Source: Paludibacter sp963678465 (GTDB taxonomy: Bacteria; Bacteroidota; Bacteroidia; Bacteroidales; Paludibacteraceae). From it: 64,000 nt of DNA. A program made the translations under genes and the position numbers. Position 1 is the stretch's first letter, and each line of letters begins with the position of its first letter. The notes beneath the pieces are model-generated. The model did not search any database. It saw only the letters and a program-made list of their open reading frames with translations, and was not told the DNA's origin. The stretch is taken from NCBI GenBank assembly GCA_963678465.1, contig OY782858.1, forward strand, positions 3,410,001 through 3,474,000, read 5' to 3'. Positions 19,052 through 28,500 of the stretch are shown piece by piece.

Positions 19052-19081
19052 CAAATGTACGAAATTATTTTGGACTACAAA
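19052..19081 (-). promoter_or_regulatory. Promoter of the tRNA-Thr/Tyr/Gly/Thr-tuf unit
   Basis: TTTG at the -33 position, 18 bases of spacer, then TACATTTG, a perfect TAnnTTTG -7 box of the Bacteroidetes primary sigma factor. The expected transcription start falls within or just before the hairpin at 19019-19050. Confidence 0.7.
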
Positions 19082-19098
19082 ACATTTCTATGATTATT

Positions 19099-19398
19099 TT
19101 ATTTTTTGGTCGTTTTTTCCTTGTGTTTGCGGATTTGTTTCTCCAGGGCATCTACCGTAAGGTCAATTGCTTCTTCAAAAGAATCGCAGGTTTTTGAAGC
19201 AAAAAAATCTACATTTGGAATTGAAATTTTAATTTCTGCTTCTTTGTTTATTGCCGTTTCGGGCTTTACAACTTTTAAATATACTTCTATATTGATAATT
19301 TCATCGAAAAACTTGTCCAATTTTGATATTTTCTTGTTGATGTACGATTCCAGAGTTGTTGTAGCATCAAAATTGATGGATTGAATCCTTAGTTTCAT
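19099..19398 (-). CDS. hpf: Ribosome hibernation promoting factor (short HPF/RaiA family)
   Basis: 99 residues (MKLRIQSINFDATTTLESYINKKISKLDKFFDEI, given in part). The beta-alpha-beta fold of the short HPF/YfiA family binds the 30S decoding centre and silences idle ribosomes in slow growth. The C-terminus is Lys-rich. The start is unusually well defined by AGGAGGT five bases upstream of the ATG, a strong SD sequence that neighbours lack. It lies 14 bases after xerC and two genes after rpsU, an order common in Bacteroidetes. The SD may make its translation depend on whether the anti-SD of 16S rRNA is accessible; that is inference. Confidence 0.95.
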   Translation of the reverse strand: MKLRIQSINFDATTTLESYINKKISKLDKFFDEIINIEVYLKVVKPETAINKEAEIKISIPNVDFFASKTCDSFEEAIDLTVDALEKQIRKHKEKTTKK

Positions 19399-19402
19399 AA
19401 AT

Positions 19403-19409
19403 ACCTCCT
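19403..19409 (-). promoter_or_regulatory. Strong Shine-Dalgarno sequence of hpf
   Basis: AGGAGGT on the minus strand, overlapping the short xerC-hpf gap. It is complementary to the conserved 3' end of 16S rRNA over seven bases. Confidence 0.8.
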
Positions 19410-19412
19410 TTT

Positions 19413-20294
19413 TTATTTTGCCCTTGGATGGGCATGTTTATATATATTGTATAATTCGTCAAAACTTGTGTGTGTGTATATTTGTGTCGCGGACAGACTG
19501 CTGTGTCCGAGAAGTTCTTTGACAGCGCTTATGTCAGCCCCTTCGTTGAGCAGTCCTGTGGCAAAGGTGTGGCGCAATACGTGCGGGCTTTTCCGGGAAA
19601 GACTGCTTATTTGTGACATTGTATTGTGAATAAGATTGTATACCATGTAGGGATATAGTTTCTTTCCATTTTTGCGAACGAATAAATAGGGTGTAGTAGC
19701 CTCAAGCTGTTCGTTTCGAAAATGTATATATTGTTCTATTTTTTTTGAAAAATCTTTGCTGAATGGGATAATTCTTTCTTTGTTCCGCTTACCTGTTACT
19801 CGTAAATTGCCTTCGGCTAAATCGACATCTGTATCTTTTATGCCGATTAGTTCTGATAGCCTGATTCCTGTAAGATAAAACGTTTCAATGATCAGGTGAT
19901 TTCGTATCGCATTAAAGTTATCGGGACGAAATTTTTCGCTGAGTACAATTTCCATCTCTCTTTGTTTGAAAAACAAGGGGAGGGGCTTATTTGTTTTTGG
20001 TAATATGATTTTTATGGTCGGATTTTTTGTGGCATAGCCCCGAATGAGTAAAAAGCGCCAAAAAGATCTGAGTGTTGATATTTTTCTGGAAAGAGTGCGT
20101 GCTGATAGTTTGGAAGCCATTAAAGCTAATACCCATTGTTGTATTTGCTCGGGCTCTACCCGGGTTGGTTCTAATTTATCAGTGTCGGTAGAGAGAAATT
20201 CACAAAACTGAAGAAGGTCGGTATGATATGACAAAACAGTATGAGAAGAATAATTCTTCTCATACTGTAAATATTGCAGAAATTCGTTGATCAT
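19413..20294 (-). CDS. xerC: Tyrosine recombinase XerC-like
   Basis: 293 residues. The N-terminal SAM-like core-binding domain starts at YEKNYSSHTVLSYHTDL, and the C-terminal catalytic domain has Arg145 (TGIRLSEL), Lys169, His238 and Arg241 (HVLRHTFAT), His264 (LLGHSSL) and the nucleophile Tyr273 (IYTHT). XerC/XerD-type enzymes resolve chromosome dimers at dif sites. Placement between rpsU and hpf is usual in Bacteroidetes and argues for the housekeeping enzyme rather than a mobile-element integrase. The first codons form a perfect 31-bp palindrome (20237-20267). Confidence 0.93.
   Translation of the reverse strand: MINEFLQYLQYEKNYSSHTVLSYHTDLLQFCEFLSTDTDKLEPTRVEPEQIQQWVLALMASKLSARTLSRKISTLRSFWRFLLIRGYATKNPTIKIILPKTNKPLPLFFKQREMEIVLSEKFRPDNFNAIRNHLIIETFYLTGIRLSELIGIKDTDVDLAEGNLRVTGKRNKERIIPFSKDFSKKIEQYIHFRNEQLEATTPYLFVRKNGKKLYPYMVYNLIHNTMSQISSLSRKSPHVLRHTFATGLLNEGADISAVKELLGHSSLSATQIYTHTSFDELYNIYKHAHPRAK
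20237..20267. repeat. Perfect 31-bp palindrome inside xerC
   Basis: The 15-base arm CAGTATGAGAAGAAT is followed by one A and its exact reverse complement. It encodes residues 10-20 of XerC (QYEKNYSSHTV), so both amino acids and codon choices maintain it. In mRNA it would form a very stable hairpin about 27 bases after the start codon. Confidence 0.9.
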
Positions 20295-20372
20295 AACCGT
20301 AGGTTCAATTCTGCAACGAAAATAAGATAAAAAAATCAGTCAAACAAATATATGTCTGATTTTTTAGCTTTT

Positions 20373-20564
20373 TTATTCTTCGCCTAATTGCATTTTTTGT
20401 ACGTAAATCGCGTGCATTTTTTCTTCGCGAGTTACTACTGAAGGTTTGTCGAAGCATTGACGACGACGTAATTCTTTCACGACGCCAGTTTTTTCGAATT
20501 TACGTTTGAATTTTTTCAATGCTCTCTCAATGTTTTCGCCTTCTTTTACGGGTACTACGATCAT
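20373..20564 (-). CDS. rpsU: 30S ribosomal protein bS21
   Basis: 63 residues (MIVVPVKEGENIERALKKFKRKFEKTG, in part). The basic helices KKFKRKFEKTGVVKELRRR match bS21, which binds near the 3' end of 16S rRNA. In Flavobacterium johnsoniae bS21 helps hide the anti-SD sequence. Flavobacterial rpsU genes have been reported to carry an SD for autoregulation; here the leader is AT-rich with no SD, so such feedback, if present, must work otherwise. It heads the rpsU-xerC-hpf unit behind a very clear promoter. Confidence 0.97.
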   Translation of the reverse strand: MIVVPVKEGENIERALKKFKRKFEKTGVVKELRRRQCFDKPSVVTREEKMHAIYVQKMQLGEE

Positions 20565-20613
20565 AATTATTAGTTATTTAATATGTTTATTTATTTGTTT
20601 CAATTTTGGTCTG

Positions 20614-20644
20614 CAAAGATAGATAATCATTTCGAAATTTCAAA
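20614..20644 (-). promoter_or_regulatory. Promoter of rpsU-xerC-hpf
   Basis: TTTG, 19-base spacer, TATCTTTG: a full match to the Bacteroidetes -33/-7 consensus, about 50 bases before the rpsU ATG. Confidence 0.8.
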
Positions 20645-20696
20645 ACCTTTTTTTGTTTTTTATTTTGTCAACTTGATTCTCTGTCTTTATCTTTTC

Positions 20697-20756
20697 ATTT
20701 TCAGCGTCTTTAATCTGATTTTGTTTAATGTTAAATGAAGTTTTACGCTGAAAAAT
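20697..20756. repeat. Inverted repeat downstream of the S9 peptidase gene
   Basis: Arms ATTTTCAGCGT and ACGCTGAAAAAT are separated by 37 bases. It lies just after the peptidase gene on the minus strand and may contribute to transcript ending or stability, although the long loop and lack of a clear U tract make it a weak terminator. Confidence 0.4.
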
Positions 20757-20776
20757 CATCTGTAGAACGTAAAGTT

Positions 20777-23191
20777 CTATTTAAGGTATTTTTCCAGAAA
20801 TTTATCCTGTTCCCAAAGTAGATGCATAATATTTTCGCGAGCCACATAGCTGTGTTGTTCTTTGGGTAGTATTACCATGCGTGCCGGTCCTCCGAGTCCT
20901 TTTAATGCCTGAAAGTAGCGTTCGGTTTGTAGCGTGAAAGTTCCGGGGTTGTTGTCGGCTTCGCCATGTACAAGGAGCATTGGTGTTTTCATTTTATGAG
21001 CTTGCATAAATGGTGACATGGCATCATATACTTCCGGTGCTTCCCAATAGTTGCGTTGTTCGCTTTGAAATCCGAATGGAGTCAGGGTACGATTGTAGGC
21101 GCCACTTCGAGCAATGCCACATGCAAATAGATCAGAATGAGTCAGCAGGTTTGCTGTCATAAATGCTCCGTAGGAGTGTCCACCAACTGCCACTTTTTTA
21201 GGATTGATATAGCCAAGTTCATTTACAGCGTTGATTGCAGCTTTGGCATTGGCTACCAACTGTTCGATAAAGGTGTCATTAGGTTCAGTTTTGCCTTCGC
21301 CCACAATAGGGAATGATGCATCGTCGAGCACGGCATAGCCGCGCGTTACCCAATAGACAAACGAACCATAGTAGGGGTAAGTGAATTCATTTGGATTGGC
21401 GGTGCTTTGTCCGGCGCTGTTTTTGTCTTTGTACTCAGCAGGATACGCCCAAATGAGCAAAGGTAATTTCTCGTTTTTTGCTTTTCTGTCGTACCCGGCC
21501 GGTAAGTATAAAGTGCCCGAAAGCTCAACTCCATCTTCGCGTTTGTATTTGATAAGTTCTTTGTAAACGTTTTTAATGCTTTCGAATGGATTGGGGAAAT
21601 GAGTCAGTTGCATAGGAGCCATTCGTTTTTTAAGATGGCGGATATAGTAGTTTGGAAACTCATTTTTAGATTGAAGCCTTATGAGTACTTCGCCTTTTGC
21701 CACATCCATTATATCGAATATCTCTTCCATCTTGTCGGTGTAGGTCGACTGATAGATGCGTTTTTTATTCAATGATTTCAGGTTCAGCTCGTCGATGAAC
21801 GGAAATTGTCCGTTCGGAGTGAATCCTTCGCCAATCATATAAATGTTTTCTTTATAAATTGTCAATACATATTTTCCGTATTCGTTTTTGCTGGTTTCGA
21901 AATCGCCCGGGTCAGAATATAGATCCTGATAATTGCGATCGACAATCACTTTAGGTTTTAGTTTGGAGTTCGAAGGATTTAATAAATATGTTTTTACCTG
22001 ACGGGTATCGTACCATTCGTCCTGAAGGATGGCTGTAGTTGCATTTCCCCAAACGATATGCGAAAAACGGAGGTTTGTTTTAGTAAGTAGCGTAGGAATC
22101 TGATTGAAAGGTGCTTTCCAAAGGTAAACTGCATCGCGATATTCAACTTCAATTTTAGGATCTCCTTCGTCGAGCGCTTCGGTAAAGAACAATGTTGCCG
22201 GTTCGTCCGAACGCCAGTTCATTGCTCGTTTTCCTTTCCGAACGGCCATAAACCCTTTAGGCAATACTTCTGTGAGTGGCACCTGATTTACTGTTTTTAC
22301 CAGATTTCCGGCCAGGTCGTACACCGAACTCATTTGTGGAAATCTGTTAAGAGGAACTATGTATGAAAATGGTTTGCTTAGAGTAGTTATCAGAATGTAG
22401 TTACCATCAGGCGAAAAGTTTTCTCCGGCATACATATCGGCTCCTTTAAAAAGGGTTTTCGTTCCGTTTAAATCTATTTTGTAAAGTTCAGAAGTAGTGA
22501 GTGTAACAAAATTAGCTTCATCCGAAGGGTTTTTGAGCATATCCTGATAAGTCCTGTTTTGTGCTTTCGATCCATCGCTCATCGAGATGATTGGGCCGGT
22601 GGGGAGTGATTTTTTTGGGTCGATCAATGTTTGGCGATTGGTTTGTAATAGTCTTACTAATAATGACTTGCTATCACGATACCAGTTGAAGGGGTTGCCC
22701 AGGTTGGCGTTTAAAACGGCTGGTGTCAGTTTGATGGCCTGGGCTGTTGCCAAGTCCACTGTCCATAGTTCAACTCCTTCAGGGGTTGTATTTGTAAAAG
22801 CGACTTTCGTTTCGTCGGGCGACCATGTGAGATAAGTGATGCGTGGTTGCGCCGGAAGTCCTTTTACCTGTATAGCTTCATCGTCACTCACTTTTCGTAT
22901 TTTTAAGTTGGCGATATAATTGGTGGATGAGCTTATATTTGTGATTGGATTTACGCGCAGTCCGGCCAGGCTTATTTCCTGTTGATTCAGATCGTTGAGC
23001 GATTTATAGGTGTCGCGATAACTTAGCAGCATGTATTCTTTTTTTGAATCGATTGTTACTGCGGGTGGTCGCTGATAATCGGCGAGTTGAAGAATGCTTT
23101 CAGCAGGAAGCTGATAGTTTTGATTCTCCTGAGCTTTGGTGATTGTAATTGACATTATTAATGTAAGTGTTATTATAAGCAGTTTTTTCAT
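20777..23191 (-). CDS. Exported S9-family serine peptidase
   Basis: 804 residues. A signal peptide (MKKLLIITLTLIMSITITKAQ) sends it to the periplasm or surface. Residues about 50-540 are propeller-like (repeated WSPDETKVAFT, FSPDGNYILIT), and the C-terminal alpha/beta-hydrolase domain has Ser683 (GGHSYGAF), Asp756 (GEADNN) and His790 (EQHSY), the prolyl-oligopeptidase triad. The segment GSFVYWVTRGYAVLDDASFPIVG is typical of a Bacteroidetes S9 group related to plant glutamyl endopeptidase, so cleavage after Glu or Pro is possible. It probably degrades peptides for nutrition. The gene stands alone on the minus strand. Confidence 0.93.
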   Translation of the reverse strand: MKKLLIITLTLIMSITITKAQENQNYQLPAESILQLADYQRPPAVTIDSKKEYMLLSYRDTYKSLNDLNQQEISLAGLRVNPITNISSSTNYIANLKIRKVSDDEAIQVKGLPAQPRITYLTWSPDETKVAFTNTTPEGVELWTVDLATAQAIKLTPAVLNANLGNPFNWYRDSKSLLVRLLQTNRQTLIDPKKSLPTGPIISMSDGSKAQNRTYQDMLKNPSDEANFVTLTTSELYKIDLNGTKTLFKGADMYAGENFSPDGNYILITTLSKPFSYIVPLNRFPQMSSVYDLAGNLVKTVNQVPLTEVLPKGFMAVRKGKRAMNWRSDEPATLFFTEALDEGDPKIEVEYRDAVYLWKAPFNQIPTLLTKTNLRFSHIVWGNATTAILQDEWYDTRQVKTYLLNPSNSKLKPKVIVDRNYQDLYSDPGDFETSKNEYGKYVLTIYKENIYMIGEGFTPNGQFPFIDELNLKSLNKKRIYQSTYTDKMEEIFDIMDVAKGEVLIRLQSKNEFPNYYIRHLKKRMAPMQLTHFPNPFESIKNVYKELIKYKREDGVELSGTLYLPAGYDRKAKNEKLPLLIWAYPAEYKDKNSAGQSTANPNEFTYPYYGSFVYWVTRGYAVLDDASFPIVGEGKTEPNDTFIEQLVANAKAAINAVNELGYINPKKVAVGGHSYGAFMTANLLTHSDLFACGIARSGAYNRTLTPFGFQSEQRNYWEAPEVYDAMSPFMQAHKMKTPMLLVHGEADNNPGTFTLQTERYFQALKGLGGPARMVILPKEQHSYVARENIMHLLWEQDKFLEKYLK

Positions 23192-23309
23192 ATTTATTTT
23201 CTAATTGTGTTGATTTCTTTGTTTTGAATTGTATGGTTTATTGTTTTTCTTTCAAATTAGCAATGAGTGAAGCACTAAAATGGGATGAAAGTATTCAGAT
23301 TCAGGAATC

Positions 23310-24311
23310 TTATTTAACCTCTATCCTTTTGTAAAAATAATCAATAAACAGATTTGGTTCGGGGCGTTGATAAAAAATGTCTTGAGTTTCGTCAATTTCC
23401 TGAGTGCTGGCATCAACTATTAATCCGGGCGCTCCGTTTTCTGTAATTGGTCTGTATGTTGAATCATCTGATTTATATTTGTTTAGGATCCAATCGAACA
23501 TAATACTGGGTTCGTATACAAAATATCTTATGTAATCAGAGTTCATTTTGCCATTGCCGGTATACCAGCTATTGGTTTTTTTTATTGTTCTGTTTTTTAT
23601 TTTCTTATTCTGATTTATTTCACCTCCAATAATAGTCATTGGGATATTTACATCAATTTTCCATTCGTTCGCTTCGGGAGGTAAAACATTGGCCAACTCG
23701 AGTAACGAAATGCCAAAAGCAGAGCATCCGGCACCTTCGTTGTGATATCTGGGCCAAAAGGCGCCGCCGTAAAAGTCACACGGAGCGAAGTTGCCGTTTG
23801 TTTTGGCAGAGTAGTGTTGAAGGAAGTCGAGAATGCGCTGAGCTGCTTTGTGGCTTATCTTGTATTTTATAAATGCCAGTTTTTCTCTTTTCGTATAAAC
23901 ATTTAATTTGTGAGTGAGTTCAGCTTCTGTTTCGAGTCTGCCTTTGAGTGTGATGCCCATGATGCCGAATCCTACTTTTTGGTTCAGCACTAAATCTATT
24001 CTTTCGCGAGCCGATGCTGATGCTTGAGCGACTAACAGAGGCTTAGGGAGTAATGGGGTTTTTAGTTTTACGGCCACATGACCCAAAAGGTAATTGTCGG
24101 AAAGAGTAATAGTTTTTAAATAACACTTTCTCATGCTTTTGTACAATGAAGCAGGGCTACTCCAGTCGAGCGGATGTAGTGTTGGCATTGCATATATCGT
24201 AAGTTCACTTGTACTATCATTTGTTGCTGAGGTTTGAGCATTTGCTCTGAATACAAAACAAAATATAACAAGTGAAAAAATGAGGGTAGATTTTTTAATC
24301 GAAAAATTCAT
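23310..24311 (-). CDS. Exported protein of unknown function, possible permuted papain-like fold
   Basis: 333 residues with a signal peptide (IFSLVIFCFVFRANAQ). I recognise no named family. Two segments are suggestive: GHVAVKLKTP (about 77-86), where a His starts a beta strand, and GAGCSAFGISLLELAN (about 192-207), where a Cys opens a helix. His before Cys in that order is the layout of permuted NlpC/P60-like enzymes such as YiiX or LRAT. The C-terminus has an Asp-rich, Tyr-rich segment ending FIDYFYKRIEVK. It is 118 bases upstream of the S9 peptidase gene in the same direction and divergent from the gene at 24664. The enzymatic proposal is weak; existence of the gene is solid. Confidence 0.75.
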   Translation of the reverse strand: MNFSIKKSTLIFSLVIFCFVFRANAQTSATNDSTSELTIYAMPTLHPLDWSSPASLYKSMRKCYLKTITLSDNYLLGHVAVKLKTPLLPKPLLVAQASASARERIDLVLNQKVGFGIMGITLKGRLETEAELTHKLNVYTKREKLAFIKYKISHKAAQRILDFLQHYSAKTNGNFAPCDFYGGAFWPRYHNEGAGCSAFGISLLELANVLPPEANEWKIDVNIPMTIIGGEINQNKKIKNRTIKKTNSWYTGNGKMNSDYIRYFVYEPSIMFDWILNKYKSDDSTYRPITENGAPGLIVDASTQEIDETQDIFYQRPEPNLFIDYFYKRIEVK

Positions 24312-24663
24312 ATTTATTTAATGTGGCTGAAAAGCAAAAGTAAAGAAAAAAAACTGTTTACAAATGATTTTATCGTTACTTTAACTTTTTGTCGTCCTAA
24401 TTGCTTTGATTGGGTGTTGATTGTGGTGTGTTGCCAAAGTCTTTGACATTCATAAATGTGCTGTCATGTCTCATAATCTTGTTTTTTTTCTCAGTCTTAT
24501 AATTTGTTTTATTTTAGCCTGTTGTGTGCAATTTATGTTTCGTGTCCGATCAAAAACCAATTCTGATAAATCATAAATTTAATGCAAACGTTTGCATTGT
24601 TCAAAATAATGACTATTTTTATCGCGCCAAAAAAATTATTTTTAGTTATTATAAAGTATTATT
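24312..24663. other. Intergenic control region between divergent genes
   Basis: 352 bases with no credible gene. The right part holds the LacI-type palindrome and promoter listed separately. The left part is AT-rich with several TTTG runs and presumably carries the promoter of the 23310-24311 gene, but no convincing pair of boxes was fixed. Confidence 0.6.
24581..24598. promoter_or_regulatory. LacI-type operator (18-bp perfect palindrome)
   Basis: AATGCAAACGTTTGCATT is a perfect palindrome with the central CG of LacI/GalR-family operators. The TTTG in its right half (24591-24594) lies 19 bases before TATTTTTA (24614-24621), so the operator would cover the -33 box of the promoter for the gene at 24664. 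A nearly identical site occurs at 29441-29456. Confidence 0.8.
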
Positions 24664-25566
24664 ATGAAAAAAACGTTACTTATTTTTATGTTGTTTGGGC
24701 AGCTGTTGTTTGCTCAAAAGATTGACGTTCTTTCTATTAAGATCGTCGATAAAACGGCTTCAGGAGGGTATTATCATCCTGTTTTTAGTCCTACAAACCA
24801 GTATTTGCTTGCAACTGATGTATCCTACAAAGGATTGAAACAAATTTCACTGATGAATGGTGAGATTAAAAGCATTACCGAAGATACGGGTGCTGGTTAT
24901 GGAGTGCGTATCAGCAATGATGGCAATGCAATTTTGTATCGTAAAAATGAACTAATCAATAATTTGAAATATGGTTCATTGATGGTATATTCAGTAAAAA
25001 CCGGAACTAAGCAACAGTTGGTGTCGCGTACGCGTGAACAAATGGTAACAGCATTTTCGGCAAATAAACCATTTTATGTAAAGGGAACTAAACTGAATCG
25101 GCAATCGGTTGCAGTATTGGAGTTGATTCCGATCACTCAAACTGAAGACCGGAAATTGGTACTTTATAATAAAGGGGTTAGAAAAGTGTTGGCACCCAAT
25201 GGTGTAAACGAAAGCTATTTTTGGTCTTCAGTGTCACCCGACTTTACAAAAATTGTTTATACCGTTGCAGGTAAAGGTACTTTTGTTTGCGACATGAATG
25301 GATTGAATGTGAAATCATTAGGGAAATTAAGTGCGCCTAAATGGTTGAATAATAATTGGGTAGTTGGCATGGACGATAAAGATAATGGCGAATTTATTAC
25401 GGCATCGTCAATAGTTGCGGTGTCGGCAAATGCTAAAGTGCGTCAGGCCCTAACGCAAAATGTCGACATGATAGCACTCTATCCTGCTGCGTCGGCCGAT
25501 GCTAAACAAATTGCTTTTTGCACGGAAAAGGGACAATTGTACTTAATGAATATTAATATTAAATAG
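24664..25566 (+). CDS. Exported TolB-like beta-propeller protein
   Basis: 300 residues with a signal peptide (MKKTLLIFMLFGQLLFAQ). Repeats such as HPVFSPTNQYLLATD, GVRISNDGNAILYR, VSPDFTKIVYT and PAASADAKQIAFC mark a small WD40/TolB-type propeller of about five or six blades. Propellers of this type usually bind proteins or glycans rather than catalyse. It is 12 bases before the amidase-type gene, and the SD of that gene overlaps its stop codon, so the two are one operon. Control by a LacI-family repressor is inferred from the palindrome over the promoter. The specific partner is unknown. Confidence 0.8.
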   Translation: MKKTLLIFMLFGQLLFAQKIDVLSIKIVDKTASGGYYHPVFSPTNQYLLATDVSYKGLKQISLMNGEIKSITEDTGAGYGVRISNDGNAILYRKNELINNLKYGSLMVYSVKTGTKQQLVSRTREQMVTAFSANKPFYVKGTKLNRQSVAVLELIPITQTEDRKLVLYNKGVRKVLAPNGVNESYFWSSVSPDFTKIVYTVAGKGTFVCDMNGLNVKSLGKLSAPKWLNNNWVVGMDDKDNGEFITASSIVAVSANAKVRQALTQNVDMIALYPAASADAKQIAFCTEKGQLYLMNINIK

Positions 25567-25570
25567 GAGG
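25565..25570 (+). promoter_or_regulatory. Strong Shine-Dalgarno sequence of the amidase gene
   Basis: AGGAGG eight bases before the ATG at 25579, overlapping the TAG stop of the upstream gene. One of three strong SD sequences noticed in this window. Confidence 0.75.
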
Positions 25571-25578
25571 AGCGCATT

Positions 25579-28500
25579 ATGAAAAAATTTATTGGAATCT
25601 TCCTTATGTTGTTTGTATGCCTAAGTTCATACGCAACCGATTTTACAGGAGTAAAAATATATATTAACCCCGGTCATGGAGGGTACAATGGTGCAAATGA
25701 TCGTAATATAGCGACAATTAATTTTGCATTGGGCGATACTTTGGGCTTTTGGGAGTCGTGGAGTAATTTGCAAAAGGGTCTCGCGTTGCGCAATATGTTG
25801 CAGGTGGCTAATGCTACTGTTTACATGTCGAGAACTCAAAACAGAGATGAAGATGATCGTCTGCTGAGTGAAATTGCTGAAGAAGCTAATGCAAATGGTG
25901 TTGATGCTTTTTTATCGATACACAGTAATGCACTGGCAACGAATACAGGAACCAATTATTTACTTCTGTTGTTTCACGGCAACGATGGGGCTCCAACAGT
26001 TGCTGCCAGTTTACCTATGGCGCAGTCGGCCTGGCCCCGGCTTGTTGACAATGGATTGACTGTTTGGACCAGTTATACAACCAGTAGTAATATCCGGGGG
26101 GATTATTCGTTTTATGGAAATACTTCGGGTTTGGGTGTTCTTCGTCCTCTTACCGTACCAGGTTTTTTGTCCGAAGGTTCGTTTCATGATTATCAGCCCG
26201 AAACTCATCGTTTATTAAACCAGGACTATAGACGGCTTGAAGCAACAAATTTTTATAAATATTTTTGCGACTATTTTCAACGGGATTTACCTACAACAGG
26301 AGTAATCGCCGGATTTGTAAAAGGGAAAGATCAAACATTTAGTAATAGTAAATTTACTTATAAGTCAGGAACGCACGATCGTTGGTTGCCTCTTAATGGC
26401 GCTAATGTAAAGTTAATGAATTCGGCGGGTGATTCGTTGAATAATTACACCGTAGATACGCTTTATAATGGTGTGTTCGCTTTTCATAATCTTGTACCCG
26501 GAAATTATAAATTGCGGTTTACTGTAAAAGATCATTTGACTAAAGATACAACTGTAACTGTAGTCTCTGCCACCACTACTTATGCAAAAATGATGCTCGT
26601 AAATCCATCCATTGTAGTAGCACAAGATACGACACCTGATTATCCTGAACCTATCCAGGAAGCTGGTGTAATTGCCATGAGTGAATATAAATTTGATGTT
26701 TTAAACAACCCGTCAGCACCGGAGTGGCTCAATCAAAAGCAGATTAAAAAGGTAGTTTTTCGTAACGAAAAGTTGTATGTGCTAACGACAGATCCTAAAA
26801 TACTTGTTGTGAATGCATCAACCAATGCGTTGATAAGAGAGATGGATATCACAGGTGTTTCTTCAGGAGTAGAGCTGCTAAGTGATATTGCATTTACATC
26901 TGATGGTTATTTACTGGCCTGCAATAAAGATTCAATTTCGTTGCCTGAATTGAAAGGGCGATATCTCAAAGTGTACACATGGGATAATGATTCTGTAGCT
27001 CCTAAAGTGCTTTTCCAGACTCAGTATCAGGCTTCATGGTCTACAGGGGTTGTGGGAGGAACATTCGCTGTAAGTGGCCCTCGCTGGAAGTGTACATTGT
27101 ATACATCATCTGTTACGGTAGGGTCATCGAAACAAGTCAGAATCATGGGCTTACAATACGAAGAAGGGGTGTCGGCTATTGGTTATAAATTCATGTTGGA
27201 TGTTGCCAATTATACGGAAAATTTATGGGGAAAGAAATTTAAATTCAGCACGTCAACCACTGGCTCTGATCATTTTTATATCGATAGCGATAAGCTTCTT
27301 CCAACTGAATATCAGTTTAACTGGGGATTGGCCGACCGATCGGCGTTGGTAAAAAAAGCTGTATTTGCTGAAAAAGCGGGATATATACTACAGCCGGTAG
27401 CTTCTGGTATTCAGTTCTTCCGCCACGCAAAACATGTGTTTATGGCTTCGCCTGTTTGTGGTGCCGATTCTACTGCTGTTGGGGTTGCCATGTTTGATGT
27501 GACAGATGGACTTGCCAATGCAAAAAAACTGACAGTAAAATATCCTGAAATCGGACTTGGTACTCAAAAAGCAACTTATATGATGGCTGCCGGTAAAGTT
27601 ACAGGATATGATATAGATTTGATTATTCTCGCTCAACAGCAAGGAATTGCTCGCTACCGAACAGTAAGCCCAACAGCAAAAGCAAATGTGTATGCATCGG
27701 AATTGAATCTGATAAGTCCTACTTGCGTGGATTGTGCGAATGCCTATGAATTTGGCTTTACCCTGAATGAAGCTGCTGAGAACGTCAATGTCAATATCAT
27801 GAAAGGCACCGAAATTGCAAAGGTGATTCCAGTAGGGCCGCTTGCGAAAGGAGTACATTCGATATCAGGAAACTTTGATGGACTTGCTGCTGGTGATTAT
27901 GCGTGGGCGGTTGAGGTAACCGGTTCCGGGGTCGATCGTCCTGTTAAGGTGTCTGACAATGCAGATGCATTGGTGCAGTTCAATTACCCACGAAGTGTAT
28001 CAGTCGATAATAATTTCGAAAGCCGATATTTCGGGCGAGTATATGTTTCTGAATCAGCTCAGGGCACATTGCCTGCCAGGACAACGCGCGATGGTGTTTA
28101 TATTTTAAATAGTGCACTTCAGGACATTACCAACCAGGGTGCAAATGCTTATAACGGTTCAGTTGCGTGGGGTTCCACGAGTTCAAGCAGTCCAATGCGA
28201 CTTTCGGTAGGTGAAGATGGTAATGTTTATATTTGTGATTGGAGTGATGCTCATCCGGGAGTTTGGGTAATGAATCCAGAGCGACCTGCCGATTCGTTTG
28301 TTCCTGTTTTTAACGGTCTTACAAAGGCATCTTCAGGGTTGTCTTCGTTTAATGGGGTTGATGTACATGGCTCTATTGCTCACTGTTATTCTACAGGGAC
28401 AGGTGATGAGACGAAATTATTTACATTTGATGAGGATTATGTAAATGCCGAAGCCTCAAGTACCGGAAACTTACTTCAATATAATATTGGTAAGCGAACA

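Noticed and set aside
20237..20267. dif site
   Set aside because: The palindrome lies inside the xerC coding sequence and lacks the two unequal half-sites with a 6-8 bp centre expected of dif.
19413..20294. Phage or transposon integrase interpretation of the tyrosine recombinase
   Set aside because: The rpsU-xerC-hpf neighbourhood and 293-residue length fit the housekeeping XerC; no att-like repeats were seen beside the tRNA genes.
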